Positions 9,345 through 17,553 of a DNA stretch of 64,000 nt are shown here, piece after piece. Every line of letters begins with the position of its first letter. Position 1 is the first letter of the stretch. The translations under genes were made by a program, and so were the position numbers. Origin of the DNA: Sphaerothrix gracilis (GTDB lineage Bacteria; Cyanobacteriota; Cyanobacteriia; Phormidesmidales; Phormidesmidaceae); the NCBI RefSeq assembly GCF_030405905.1, contig NZ_JASATW010000019.1:44380-108379 (forward strand), in the 5' to 3' direction. The notes below the pieces were generated by a model. That model saw only the letters and a program-made list of their open reading frames with translations. It was not told where the DNA came from and made no database searches.

Positions 9345-10031
9345 CTAGTAAGTCTCGGTGTTGGCATTAGAGCTGTTTGACTCCTCGGCGGCCTGAGCCT
9401 GTGATTTGAGCATCTGCTCTAGCGATCGCAGCCGCCCGTCGTAAGCCTGCTTAAAATCAGTAATTTGCTGCACTAACAGGCGCTGCTGCTGCTTCAGCCT
9501 TTCTGCCATCTGCTGGTCTAAGTCCAGCCGAAACTGCTGCAAAGCGGCATCAAGCTGGGCCGGATCTAGCGTCGGCTGAGGTGGCGGGGTGACGGGGGCT
9601 GACAGCGTGGCCGTCAGTTCGCTGCTGTTGCCCACAGTTGCTGGCTGAACAGGGTTTGCTACCGTGGGTTCATCTTCAGGCCAGTCCACTGAGGAGGCAG
9701 TCTCTGATTCCGAAACAGGTTGAGCTAGCTGCATCACTTCAATCCGGGCCTCATACTCCTCTCGCACCTGTTCGATCCGCTCAGCTAGCTGATCCTGATA
9801 GTGTTCAATTGTTTGAGCCAGCTCGGCCTTATAGCTTTGCCGCATCTGGTGAGCGTTTTCGTTTAGATGCTGTACCTGAGTCTGATCAAGCTGTTCGTGC
9901 TGTCGCTGCAACTGCTGCAGCATTTTCCTTTGTTTTCGAATTCGCTGCTGCTGTAGCCAATAGACAATCAGGGCAATCAACAGTCCTACCAAGAAACCCA
10001 AGAGCACGTTCGCAGTCAGAAACGAAGTCAT
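9345..10031 (-). CDS. Membrane-anchored coiled-coil protein of unknown function
   Basis: A 228-residue protein. Residues 5-26 form one N-terminal transmembrane helix (VLLGFLVGLLIALIVYWL), followed by a long Gln- and Glu-rich coiled coil (about 27-100). A Pro/Thr/Ser-rich linker (105-155) comes next, then a second coiled coil (about 158-215). The plan resembles YhcB/ZapG-type envelope proteins but I cannot show homology. It is convergent with the stress protein gene (27 bases between stops) and stands alone on its strand. A plus-strand open frame across this gene is a shadow. Confidence 0.7.
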   Translation of the reverse strand: MTSFLTANVLLGFLVGLLIALIVYWLQQQRIRKQRKMLQQLQRQHEQLDQTQVQHLNENAHQMRQSYKAELAQTIEHYQDQLAERIEQVREEYEARIEVMQLAQPVSESETASSVDWPEDEPTVANPVQPATVGNSSELTATLSAPVTPPPQPTLDPAQLDAALQQFRLDLDQQMAERLKQQQRLLVQQITDFKQAYDGRLRSLEQMLKSQAQAAEESNSSNANTETY

Positions 10032-10181
10032 AACATTTGCTCCTCAGTGGCCTAACCCGTAACCACTGCTTCAGTCTACCTGGGGTCTGCGCTTTGAAAC
10101 AGGGCTTAAAATGCTTCTAGAAAATCATCGTTTACAATGGCTTTAGAATGATATCAAAGGCCGTTCAAACTCTTCTAGCAT

Positions 10182-10802
10182 ATGACTCATTTTTCTAGCC
10201 ATTTGCGCCAGCAAGTGCTGAGCTGGCTAGATGAAAATGTACCGCTACCTAGAATCAGGCATGTGCTGCGGGTTGAGCAACTAGCCGTCGAGCTAGCTCA
10301 GCATCATGGTTTCAGGGTTGAGCAGGCTGCCCAAGCTGGCCTGATGCACGACTTAGCCAAATATTTTCCGGCAGAGCGCCTGCTGCGCATGGCTCAACAA
10401 GCCAACTTAAGCCTTGATCCGGTGGCGATCGCTAACCCGCACCTGCTTCATGCGGAAATCGGCGCTATCGTAGCAGAAGAGGTGTTTGATCTTAAAGATG
10501 CCGTGGTTTTAGCCGCCATTCGCAATCACACGCTAGGCGCGCCCAACATGGACGCCATTAGCTGTGTTGTCTTTTTGGCCGATGCGCTAGAACCAGGTCG
10601 CGGGCAACAGAGTGACCTAAATCGGCTCAGGCAGCTATGTTATGAAAACCTGTTTCAGGCTGTCTATGAAACCTGTGAACATACTCTCACGCAGCTAATC
10701 CGGTCAGGAAAGCTGATTCATCCCCGTGCTGTCCGCACGCGCAATTGGTTTCTACAGGCCAGTCAGACGCATCCGGAGACGACTCGTTTATCCATTGGAT
10801 GA
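10182..10802 (+). CDS. yqeK: YqeK-type HD-domain hydrolase (symmetrical Ap4A hydrolase family)
   Basis: A 206-residue HD-superfamily phosphohydrolase. Metal ligands appear as H (RHVLRVEQLAVELA), the HD pair in GLMHDLAKYF, a further His in LLHAEIGA, and the distal Asp in VVFLADALEPGR. This is the pattern of bacterial YqeK, shown in other species to cleave diadenosine tetraphosphate to two ADP. The next gene is rsfS, the usual neighbour of yqeK, which supports the call. The gap is 58 bases, so they are likely one operon. The start is ATG 10182. Confidence 0.88.
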   Translation: MTHFSSHLRQQVLSWLDENVPLPRIRHVLRVEQLAVELAQHHGFRVEQAAQAGLMHDLAKYFPAERLLRMAQQANLSLDPVAIANPHLLHAEIGAIVAEEVFDLKDAVVLAAIRNHTLGAPNMDAISCVVFLADALEPGRGQQSDLNRLRQLCYENLFQAVYETCEHTLTQLIRSGKLIHPRAVRTRNWFLQASQTHPETTRLSIG

Positions 10803-10860
10803 ACGGGCTTTAATGATTGATGAACCGTAATTAGAGCTGAATTGAGGAAATGTAATTTTA

Positions 10861-11319
10861 ATGGCAGATCGTCCTAACTTTTTCACCGCTGAGCGCTTAG
10901 CAACCCCAGAAGCCCACTCCGCCACTGATGCGGCCTCTTTAGAAACGGCTAAGCAGCTTGCTATGGATATTGCTCACGCTGCTGACGATCGCAAGGCAGG
11001 CAACATTAAGATTCTTCAGGTAGCTGATGTCTCTTATTTGGCTGATTTCTTTGTGATTGTGACCGGCTTTTCCAACGTGCAGGTGAGAGCGATCGCGCGA
11101 TCAGTTGAAGAAAAAGTAGAAGAAAACTGGCAGCGGCATCCACTGCGAACTGAAGGCACAACTGATAGTAGCTGGATTCTGCAAGATTACGGCGAAGTGA
11201 TTGTGCATATCTTCTTGCCCCAAGAACGCGAATTTTATGACTTAGAGGCTTTTTGGGGCCATGCTCAAGAAGTTGCCTTTGAGCCATCTACGGGGGCCGC
11301 TCAGAGTCGCTTGCACTAA
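10861..11319 (+). CDS. rsfS: Ribosome silencing factor RsfS
   Basis: A 152-residue RsfS/Iojap family protein. The core (about 30-140) shows the family features KILQVADVSYLADFFVI, then VTGFSNVQVRAIARSVEEK, then WILQDYGEVIVHIF and REFYDLEAFWG. RsfS binds ribosomal protein uL14 and blocks joining of the subunits when nutrients are short. The N-terminal extension of about 25 residues is variable in the family. It follows yqeK directly, the conserved bacterial arrangement, and precedes the CGLD27 gene. Confidence 0.92.
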   Translation: MADRPNFFTAERLATPEAHSATDAASLETAKQLAMDIAHAADDRKAGNIKILQVADVSYLADFFVIVTGFSNVQVRAIARSVEEKVEENWQRHPLRTEGTTDSSWILQDYGEVIVHIFLPQEREFYDLEAFWGHAQEVAFEPSTGAAQSRLH

Positions 11320-11380
11320 TTTTCTTTATTTTTAACAATAAAGAAAGGATGTCCATGCCTCGCCCTGGCGCTTGAATCAT

Positions 11381-11878
11381 ATGAAGCCTAGATCTACTCG
11401 CTGCCCGGTTCCCCCTGAACAGCAGCCGATTAATGAATATCAGCACATTCGCGGATCTTGGTTTTACAGTTGGGCTGCGCGCGATCTGCGGGGCTTCATT
11501 GTGCCTATTTTGATCTTATGGCTCATTAGCTGGCTGGTGAGCGGCCCTGTTTCGGCGGCCAGTTTCCCACCGCATAAAGTGCTGCCTAAGTTCTTAATTA
11601 GCGGTTCAGCTGGAGCGATTCTACTCCCCACTTTGGCGCTGCTGCAGCTCTATGTGGGCTGGATTCATGTGGGTAACCGCTTAAAAGCGAAAACCGTACC
11701 CTACGAAGAGTCGGGCTGGTATGACGGTCAGGTTTGGCTAAAGCCAGAGGAAGTCGCTACTCGCGATCGCCTGATTGTAGACTATCAGGTACGGCCCTTG
11801 CTCAAGCGAATTCAGGCTTCTCTGGGAATTCTGGCGAGCTGCCTGCTAGCGGGGAGCCTGATTTGGCAGTTTGTATAA
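11381..11878 (+). CDS. CGLD27/Ycf36 (DUF1230) family membrane protein
   Basis: About 165 residues from the ATG at 11381 (a TTG lies 9 bases upstream in frame). The start CPVPPEQQPINEY and the following WFYSWAARDLRGF are hallmarks of the DUF1230 family, called Ycf36 in red algal plastids and CGLD27 in green algae and plants, where loss impairs growth in light or under iron shortage. Two to three hydrophobic helices (about 40-60, 75-95, and the C-terminus) make it a membrane protein. The conserved YEESGWYDGQVW segment lies between them. It follows rsfS by about 60 bases, as in other cyanobacteria. A six-codon ORF overlaps the leader at 11357-11374. Confidence 0.85.
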   Translation: MKPRSTRCPVPPEQQPINEYQHIRGSWFYSWAARDLRGFIVPILILWLISWLVSGPVSAASFPPHKVLPKFLISGSAGAILLPTLALLQLYVGWIHVGNRLKAKTVPYEESGWYDGQVWLKPEEVATRDRLIVDYQVRPLLKRIQASLGILASCLLAGSLIWQFV

Positions 11879-11920
11879 AGGTCATTGTGTTTATGACATT
11901 AATGTGTAAGAGTCTTAGCC

Positions 11921-12874
11921 ATGACTAAGGCCAAACGGACTCAAACAGCAGAAATTAAAGTTCAGCTATTGCGAGAGGGAATACCTGAGTCAGTACACCG
12001 AGCCCAGGCGGTCGTCTGCGATAGCCGGGGGCGAGTCTTGTCAGTCGCAGGCAATGCTGAAACGGCCACCTTTATTCGCTCAGCCCTGAAGCCTTTCCAG
12101 GCTCTATCGGTCACTAAAACCGGCACGGTTGAGCGCTACGGCCTCACCGATCGCGACTTGGCTATCATCTGCAGCTCCCATCGGGGATTGATGGAGCAGG
12201 TTAGGCAGGTTTTCAATATTCTTTGGCGCAGTGATGTAGATCCGACCCTGCTGCAATGTCCAGTCCCTGAGGGCAAGCGCAGCCCCTTACAGCACAACTG
12301 CTCCGGTAAACACGCCGGTATGCTGGCTGTGTGTCAGCAGCGCAAATGGCCGCTCAACACCTATCTCCAGCGCAGCCACCCGCTGCAGCAGCTCATCCTG
12401 CAACAGGTGGCGGAACTGCTAGGGATGCCCGCTGACGAGTTTATCTGTGCCCATGATGACTGCGGCGCACCGACTTACTTTATGCAGATTGGGCAGATGG
12501 CGACGCTGTTTGCCAAGCTGGCTTCAGGCGATAGCGTCGATATGGAACGCATTGTGCGAGCAATGACCAGCTATCCAGCCTTGGTGGCGGGACATGAAGC
12601 GTTTGACACGGATTTGATGCGGCTGACAGAAGGTGAAATTGTCAGCAAGTCGGGGGCTGAGGGCATTCAGTGTGTCGGCCGGGTTGGGGCTGGCTTAGGG
12701 CTGGCCGTCAAAGTGATGGACGGAGCTAAACGGGCTAAGTATGCGGTTGCCATCCACTTACTGAAGCAGCTCGGCTGGATTACTCCCTCAATCGCTGAGA
12801 ACTTAGCGGAAACCTATTTGGTTTTGGGCGATTTTAAGCGGCTTGATGTCATGGGTGAGATTGAAATCCTTTAG
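11921..12874 (+). CDS. Asparaginase (AnsA/COG4448-type L-asparaginase II)
   Basis: A 317-residue enzyme of the Rhizobium-type asparaginase family, unrelated in sequence to the E. coli enzymes. Family features are the early VQLLREGIPESVHRAQAVV, FIRSALKPFQ, the IICSSHRG motif, the HNCSGKHAGMLA block, the DDCGAPT block and the late KSGAEGIQCVG. It should hydrolyse asparagine to aspartate and ammonia in the cytoplasm. The gene begins 42 bases after the CGLD27 gene on the same strand and may be part of that transcript. The tRNA promoter follows within 25 bases of the stop. Confidence 0.9.
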   Translation: MTKAKRTQTAEIKVQLLREGIPESVHRAQAVVCDSRGRVLSVAGNAETATFIRSALKPFQALSVTKTGTVERYGLTDRDLAIICSSHRGLMEQVRQVFNILWRSDVDPTLLQCPVPEGKRSPLQHNCSGKHAGMLAVCQQRKWPLNTYLQRSHPLQQLILQQVAELLGMPADEFICAHDDCGAPTYFMQIGQMATLFAKLASGDSVDMERIVRAMTSYPALVAGHEAFDTDLMRLTEGEIVSKSGAEGIQCVGRVGAGLGLAVKVMDGAKRAKYAVAIHLLKQLGWITPSIAENLAETYLVLGDFKRLDVMGEIEIL

Positions 12875-12896
12875 TTTTCGCCCTGAAAAGAAATTG

Positions 12897-12926
12897 TTGT
12901 CGTTTTGACCAAAGTTCAGCTATAGT
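12897..12926 (+). promoter_or_regulatory. Promoter of the initiator tRNA gene
   Basis: A -35 box TTGTCG at 12897-12902 and a -10 box TATAGT at 12921-12926, 18 bases apart. Transcription should start near 12933, just before the tRNA. Confidence 0.6.
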
Positions 12927-12937
12927 GGGAAATACGT

Positions 12938-13014
<77 letters not shown>

Positions 13015-13015
13015 A

Positions 13016-13062
13016 ATAAAACAAAAGCCCTTAGATATTTCATCTAAGGGCTTTTGTTTTAT
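13016..13062. terminator. Bidirectional terminator between tRNA-fMet and aminotransferase
   Basis: A perfect 21-bp inverted repeat (13016-13036 against 13042-13062) with a 5-base loop. The GC-rich core AGCCCTTAGAT is flanked by A-rich and T-rich arms on both sides, so it can stop transcription both from the tRNA and from the opposing strand. Confidence 0.85.
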
Positions 13063-13084
13063 CCGATAGGTTTAGCCTAATGCG

Positions 13085-14248
13085 CTATAAAAACTCAGCC
13101 ATACGCTGAACGGCAGCTTCTAAAATATCCGGCGGGTGCACCAGGGCAAAGCGCACATAGCCTTCCCCAGATTTGCCAAAGCCAATGCCGGGAGAAGCAG
13201 CTACGCCAGTTGTCTTAACCAGTTGAGTACAAAAGCCAATAGAATTCTGGCTCCAGGGATCCGGCAGCTTGGCCCAAATGTACATCGTGGCGGTTGGCGT
13301 GGGCACCGACCAGCCAATTTTGTGTAGGGCTTGCACAAAGCGATCGCGCCGCTGCTGAAAAGTCTCTACGGCCTGACGAACCGAATCTTGAGGGCCAGAA
13401 AGCGCCGCGATCGCGCCGTTGAGAATGCCGCGATACTGGTTGAAGTCAATGCAGGCTTTCACCTGCCGCAGAGCCTGAATCACCTGGGGGTTGCCGATGG
13501 CATAGGCAACGCGAAAGCCCCCCATGTTGTAAGACTTAGACAGGCTGAATAGCTCCACGGAAACTCGCTTTTGCGGATCTGCCTCCAACACAGAGGGGGC
13601 ATGATCGCGGTCAAAGACCATGTCGGTATAGGGAAAGTCATGCACCAGCACCAGTCCATGTTGCTGGCAAAAATCCACGGCCTGTCGGAAAAAGTCGAGG
13701 GAAGCGACTGCCGTTGTTGGGTTATGGGGATAGCTCAACACCATCAGGCGCGACTGGGCCAGAACAGGCTCCGGAATTTCCGCGAAAACGGGCAGGAAGT
13801 CGTTTTCAGCCCGCAGGGGCATGGGATAAATCTGGCCGTTAGCCAAATAGACGCCGCCCGCGTGGGAAGGGTAGCCCGGATCCATCAGCAGGGCAAAATC
13901 CCCCGGATTGAGAATGGCTAGAGGTAAATGGGCTGTCCCTTCCTGGGAACCAATCAGGGCCAGTACCTCAGTCTCTGGATCGACTTCGATACCAAACTTA
14001 TGGGTATACCAAGCAGCCGCAGCCTGCCGGAATGGCCGCGTACTGTGAAACAGAGAATAACCGTGCGTGCTGGGATCTTGGAGCGACTGGGCGATCGCTG
14101 CTAGCACATGGGGCGGGGCAGGCAGATCGGATGAGCCAAGCGACAGGTCAATAATAGTTTGTCCCTGAGCTATAGCTTCAGCCTTGGCCTGATCCATATC
14201 GGCAAAAACGTTGGCTTGAAGCGGTTGAAGTCGCTGAGCAATCTGCAT
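13085..14248 (-). CDS. Class I/II PLP-dependent aminotransferase (DapC/AlaC-like)
   Basis: A 387-residue fold-type I aminotransferase. The PLP lysine is Lys238 in LFSLSKSYNMGGFRVAY. Other conserved features are DLSLGSSDLPAP near the start, GSQEGTAHLPLA (phosphate binding), DPGYPSHAGG, and SYPHNPTTAVA (the Asn that contacts the pyridine ring). The group includes succinyl-diaminopimelate, LL-diaminopimelate and alanine aminotransferases. Substrate cannot be decided, but cyanobacterial copies are usually annotated with a diaminopimelate (lysine and peptidoglycan) role. The thioredoxin gene is 20 bases upstream on the same strand, probably co-transcribed. Confidence 0.88.
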   Translation of the reverse strand: MQIAQRLQPLQANVFADMDQAKAEAIAQGQTIIDLSLGSSDLPAPPHVLAAIAQSLQDPSTHGYSLFHSTRPFRQAAAAWYTHKFGIEVDPETEVLALIGSQEGTAHLPLAILNPGDFALLMDPGYPSHAGGVYLANGQIYPMPLRAENDFLPVFAEIPEPVLAQSRLMVLSYPHNPTTAVASLDFFRQAVDFCQQHGLVLVHDFPYTDMVFDRDHAPSVLEADPQKRVSVELFSLSKSYNMGGFRVAYAIGNPQVIQALRQVKACIDFNQYRGILNGAIAALSGPQDSVRQAVETFQQRRDRFVQALHKIGWSVPTPTATMYIWAKLPDPWSQNSIGFCTQLVKTTGVAASPGIGFGKSGEGYVRFALVHPPDILEAAVQRMAEFL

Positions 14249-14268
14249 GATAACTATGATGGGGGAGA

Positions 14269-14607
14269 CTAAGCGGGCGAAGAGACATGCGCTTCGAGCA
14301 GTTGCTGAATTTGAGGCTTGCTGATGGCCCCTTCGCTGTCGGCTACAACTTCTCCTGCCTTGAAAAGCCGTAAAGCGGGTACCCCTTCTACGTTGTAGGT
14401 GGCAACGGCTTCAGGATTAGGATCTACTTCCATCTTAACGATTTTGAGGCGATCGCCATATTCGCTAGCCAGATCGCCCATGATGGGAGACATCAAACGA
14501 CAGGGGCCGCACCAAGAAGCCCAAAAGTAAACCAGTACAGGTTCGCTGGCCTGCAGGACCTCGGACTGAAACTCGTTATCTTGAATGACGGTGGGTTCGT
14601 GACTCAT
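14269..14607 (-). CDS. Thioredoxin-family protein with WCGPC active site
   Basis: A 112-residue thioredoxin. The redox motif W32-C33-G34-P35-C36 follows YFWAS, and the cis-proline loop is GVPALRLF. It lacks the Lys and Asp buried pair pattern of canonical TrxA (here KMEVDPNPEAVATYNVEGVPAL), so it fits one of the additional cyanobacterial thioredoxins rather than the m-type housekeeping form. It should reduce disulphides in the cytoplasm. The gene lies just upstream of the aminotransferase on the same strand. Confidence 0.88.
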   Translation of the reverse strand: MSHEPTVIQDNEFQSEVLQASEPVLVYFWASWCGPCRLMSPIMGDLASEYGDRLKIVKMEVDPNPEAVATYNVEGVPALRLFKAGEVVADSEGAISKPQIQQLLEAHVSSPA

Positions 14608-14873
14608 GATGCTTAGTGCGTAGTGTGATTAAGAAACGATCGCTTCTCCAGCTTATATCGAGTCTGAGTCAGGCCAAAAGTAGGCACGACAATTTAGGCT
14701 CAAGACTGCCGCCTGGCTGGCCAGCCCTTCCAGGGTTGCGACAATCTCAATCGCCGTTCTAAATTTCAAGACTACAAGAAACGGGTAGCAGCCAAAAATG
14801 CTGTTACCCGCTAACGTCTTAATTGAGGCGCAGAACTCATGGATCTTCTAAATCTTTGAGTCTGTACCCGGTA

Positions 14874-15659
14874 TTAGAGCTGATCGAGCTGAGACTTGAG
14901 CGCTTCTAGCTCAGCATCTACGGCTTCGTCCTTAGCATCGTCTTTGGGTTCTGTAGCGGGCGTTTCAGCAGCGGGCAGGGCACCCTGGTCGGGAGCCGCG
15001 CCACCGAGTACCTGAGCCTTCATTGCGGCTAGCTCATCATCGACATCATTACCCGCTTCTAAGGCAGCAAACTGACTTTCTAAATCAGCTCCAGCCAGTT
15101 CGTGAGCCGCCTGTGACCGAGCTTCTAGCTGCAAAATCTTTTCTTCCATGCGATCGAAGGCACCCATCGCACTGCCAGTGCTCATGCGGCCCATCGTATT
15201 CTGCAACTGCTCGTTAGCCTTAGCCGCGCTGGCCCTAGCCTTGAGCATATCTTTTTTGGTTTTGGCCTCAGAAATTTTGCTCTCTAGGGCAATGAGGTTT
15301 TTCTTCAGCGTGTCTACTGTAGCTTCTTGCTGATCGAGCTGCGCTTTAAGAGCGGCTGAGGTTTCTGACTGCGCTTTTTTGCGGACTAAGGCTTCGCGGG
15401 CTAAGCTTTCATCTCCCTTCTGGATGGCTAGCTGTGCCCGCTGCTGCCAGGTGTTGGCCTCGGCCTGAGCGCGATTTTGCTGCTGCTGCACGCGCTTCTG
15501 ACTGGCGATCGCGCTGGCAACCGCCTGGCGCATCTGCACCAAATCTTCCTGCATATCAATGATGGCTTGATCCAAAATCTTTTCAGGATCCTCAGCAGCA
15601 CTGACCGCCGCATTCAGATTGGAGCGAACAACTCGGCTCACGCGATCGAATAAACCCAT
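14874..15659 (-). CDS. vipp1: VIPP1/IM30 membrane-remodelling protein (PspA family)
   Basis: I place the start at the ATG 15659, giving MGLFDRVSRVVRSNLN, the conserved start of PspA/IM30 proteins; an open frame extends 15 codons upstream but is not conserved-looking. The 261-residue protein is almost all helical, with a long coiled-coil hairpin. A C-terminal extension ending DAELEALKSQLDQL after a Pro/Ala-rich linker is present; this tail separates VIPP1 from plain PspA. VIPP1 forms ESCRT-III-like rings and rods and is needed for thylakoid formation and repair. It is transcribed alone, with the gap 15660-16577 upstream. Confidence 0.92.
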   Translation of the reverse strand: MGLFDRVSRVVRSNLNAAVSAAEDPEKILDQAIIDMQEDLVQMRQAVASAIASQKRVQQQQNRAQAEANTWQQRAQLAIQKGDESLAREALVRKKAQSETSAALKAQLDQQEATVDTLKKNLIALESKISEAKTKKDMLKARASAAKANEQLQNTMGRMSTGSAMGAFDRMEEKILQLEARSQAAHELAGADLESQFAALEAGNDVDDELAAMKAQVLGGAAPDQGALPAAETPATEPKDDAKDEAVDAELEALKSQLDQL

Positions 15660-16577
15660 GACTCTATTTATCCCTTCTAACTCTGATGTTCTCTCATAAG
15701 ACAACTGGCAAGCCTTTTGCGATAGCTTGCTTCAGCCGCAGCAAGCCCCAAAGAGGCATCTAGGGCTATGGAACAGTCTTAGCACATTTGAGAGGGGATG
15801 GCGGCGATCGCGCAGGGTGGCTTTATGTTTAGCTAAATAGGGGAAGCGTCTTGAGTCTAAAAGCGGCTGTCTGCAGCACCTAACAAAATATTCTCAATAA
15901 AGGTTATGTGTTGTTTGCTACAGTCTGCTTTTATGGCATAGACAAGCTAGAGGCCGGCAGAAGTCCTGTATTTGGGCATAACGGTCACCGACTGTAGCGG
16001 TTTTTGAGGACATCTATAAGACTGCTCGGCCAGTTTACCAAGTATCCGTATCTCAAATTCAATCAGTTATCAAATAAAGGCTTTATCTGCAAACATACTG
16101 AGTCATCATTTAAGCCAAAAGCTTGTGAAGATTGTCTAATAAATTATCAACATCAACTCGAATATAAAGACTTGATGAAATGAATGTATAGATAACTTGA
16201 ATCTTGCAATCTAAACGGCAGACATAAAATTTTTCGGAGACATTTTGCGGTTTGATTAAACTGTGGTGTATCTGCTGTAGCCCAATAGAATAGGGCAATT
16301 TATCATTCCGCTCTGCTTTTAAGGCATTGACCCAGGTAATATTTATTGCTTGGTGATTTGACCCAATTCGCGGTAAATGCTGATAAAAATGCGTTTTGAG
16401 AAGATGGTTTCAGCTATTTAGCGGATTCTTACTTGAAATGAGTAATGTTAGTTTTTAGATATAAATAAGTCTTGAATTTTCAAAGTGAAAAGTTCCTACT
16501 TCAGGATTTCAATTTTAGCCAGTAGGATCCACACTTTTCCCTTAGGACTCGGTTAACAGCTCATTGGTTTTTGAAGA
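15660..16577. other. Long non-coding gap between vipp1 and the small regulator
   Basis: Some 900 bases, AT-rich from about 16040 to 16560. It contains a minus-strand open frame at 16110-16298 (62 codons, N-terminal MPYSIGLQQIHHS) with no recognisable relative and no clear ribosome binding site, which I do not call as a gene. The region must carry the vipp1 promoter. I see no tRNA or strong terminator. Confidence 0.4.
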
Positions 16578-16850
16578 ATGAACAGTTCGCTTAATCCAAC
16601 TCCTGATGATATGCCCGGTGTATATGAGTGTGAAATCCACCTCAAATTTCGCCTGATTGAAGAGAACTTGCCCGTTCGCGATCGCGAACAACTCATTCAG
16701 CTACTGGTTGATGCTTTTGCCTATGGCAGCGATGACTATCTAGAAACGCTTCACACCGATGTTCAGGTGCAACAGCTTTCTGAGCTAGAGGCTTCCCCCC
16801 AGCTTCGTCGTCAGCTTATTCGCCTGCGCAATTCTGTCTGCTCCGCTTGA
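16578..16850 (+). CDS. Small conserved cyanobacterial protein (Npun_R1517-like regulator family)
   Basis: A 90-residue protein with GVYECEIHLKFRLIEENL, DREQLIQLLVDAFAYGSDDYLE and SPQLRRQLIRLRN. I associate this pattern with the Npun_R1517 family, described as a heterocyst-differentiation regulator but also found in cyanobacteria without heterocysts. The assignment is from memory and moderate. The predicted fold is one beta-rich segment followed by two or three helices; no classic DNA-binding motif is visible. It lies 101 bases before the tRNA-Glu promoter and is transcribed alone. Confidence 0.6.
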   Translation: MNSSLNPTPDDMPGVYECEIHLKFRLIEENLPVRDREQLIQLLVDAFAYGSDDYLETLHTDVQVQQLSELEASPQLRRQLIRLRNSVCSA

Positions 16851-16950
16851 CCACTACCTGTTTCATACCTGAGGGGTCTCACATCTGAGGGTACAGCGCA
16901 TAAGCTTAATATCGTCGGTAGAAAAATCTCAAAAATTTTTTTGCTGTAAA

Positions 16951-16979
16951 TTGACACTGGCAGCGCAGTTCGGTATATT
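16951..16979 (+). promoter_or_regulatory. Consensus sigma-70 promoter of tRNA-Glu
   Basis: A perfect -35 box TTGACA at 16951-16956, a 17-base spacer and a -10 box TATATT at 16974-16979. Transcription would start near 16986, 14 bases before the tRNA. Confidence 0.85.
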
Positions 16980-16999
16980 GGAAAACGTTGAAAGGCTGT

Positions 17000-17072
17000 G
17001 CCCCCATCGTCTAGAGGCCTAGGACACCTCCCTTTCACGGAGGCGACGGGGATTCGAATTCCCCTGGGGGTA
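17000..17072 (+). tRNA. tRNA-Glu (TTC)
   Basis: A 73-base cloverleaf with acceptor arms GCCCCCA/TGGGGGT, anticodon loop CTTTCAC (anticodon TTC) on a CCTCC/GGAGG stem, and a T arm GGGGA-TTCGAAT-TCCCC. The 3' CCA is not encoded. In cyanobacteria this tRNA also supplies glutamate for haem and chlorophyll synthesis. Confidence 0.95.
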
Positions 17073-17093
17073 TTACTACTAGGCTACGAAGCA

Positions 17094-17132
17094 TCAAGCC
17101 CTGAGAGCAGCAAAAGCCCTCAGGGCTTTGAT
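17094..17132 (+). terminator. Terminator-like hairpin after tRNA-Glu, overlapping a degenerate CRISPR repeat
   Basis: The arms TCAAGCCCTGAG (17094-17105) and CTCAGGGCTTTGA (17119-17131) form a strong stem that would end the tRNA-Glu transcript. The same bases align with the two halves of the CRISPR repeat of the adjacent array with an insertion between them. Confidence 0.6.
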
Positions 17133-17294
17133 TTGGTTTGGGTGGAACGCCAAGCGAGTCGTAGAACAGGCGTTCACTTATGTGGTTTCAATCCCTGAGA
17201 GGGCTTTGGTTTGGTTGGAACCTGCTGCCGGGAAATTGTCTCCCTCGTCACGTCATTGTTTCAATCCCTGAGAGGGCTTTGGTTTGGTTGGAAC
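17094..17294 (-). CRISPR. Minimal CRISPR array: two intact repeats, one degenerate repeat, two 36-nt spacers
   Basis: Identical 37-nt repeats lie at 17185-17221 and 17258-17294, separated by a 36-nt spacer (17222-17257). A second 36-nt spacer (17149-17184) is bounded on its left by a degraded repeat ending TGGAAC at 17148. Read on the minus strand the repeat begins GTTCCAACC and ends GGGATTGAAAC, the ATTGAAAC end that forms crRNA 5' handles, so the array runs leftwards and the degenerate copy is the distal end. The arms CCCTCTCAGGG can form a small hairpin, the expected Cas6 substrate. The cas6 gene at 17897-18802 lies upstream on the same strand. Confidence 0.88.
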
Positions 17295-17553
17295 GGCGGG
17301 GCTTGCAAAGGGTTATGGTATTTGGTTTTCCAGGTTCGGATGCGCGGATTGCCCAAATCATAGCGTCTTAACTAGAGAAAAGCTAATTTAAGCATGGAAG
17401 AAATTGTATGAAATCCAAGAAAAACAAGGCGTATAGCCGTTGCGCGGATTGTTCAAGCCAGAGCGATCGCCGAAAGCATTATTCAGTAAGGATTTGAGCA
17501 TGATTGAGAGTATTCAAGCCATCAAACACCTGCCCACTCGCGCAGACTAATAC
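17295..17553 (-). promoter_or_regulatory. Probable CRISPR leader
   Basis: The 259 bases between the leader-proximal repeat and the cas2-like gene contain no gene. They are AT-rich, and TGCGCGGATTG occurs twice (near 17340 and 17440). Position upstream of the array on its coding strand makes this the leader; no promoter boxes are certain. Confidence 0.45.

Noticed and set aside
13016..13062. Inverted repeat after tRNA-fMet as an attachment site for an integrated element
   Set aside because: No duplicate of the tRNA 3' end is found nearby and no integrase gene is present; it fits a bidirectional terminator.
16110..16298. 62-codon minus-strand ORF in the gap upstream of vipp1
   Set aside because: No recognisable relative and no ribosome binding site; the region is AT-rich and such ORFs are expected by chance.
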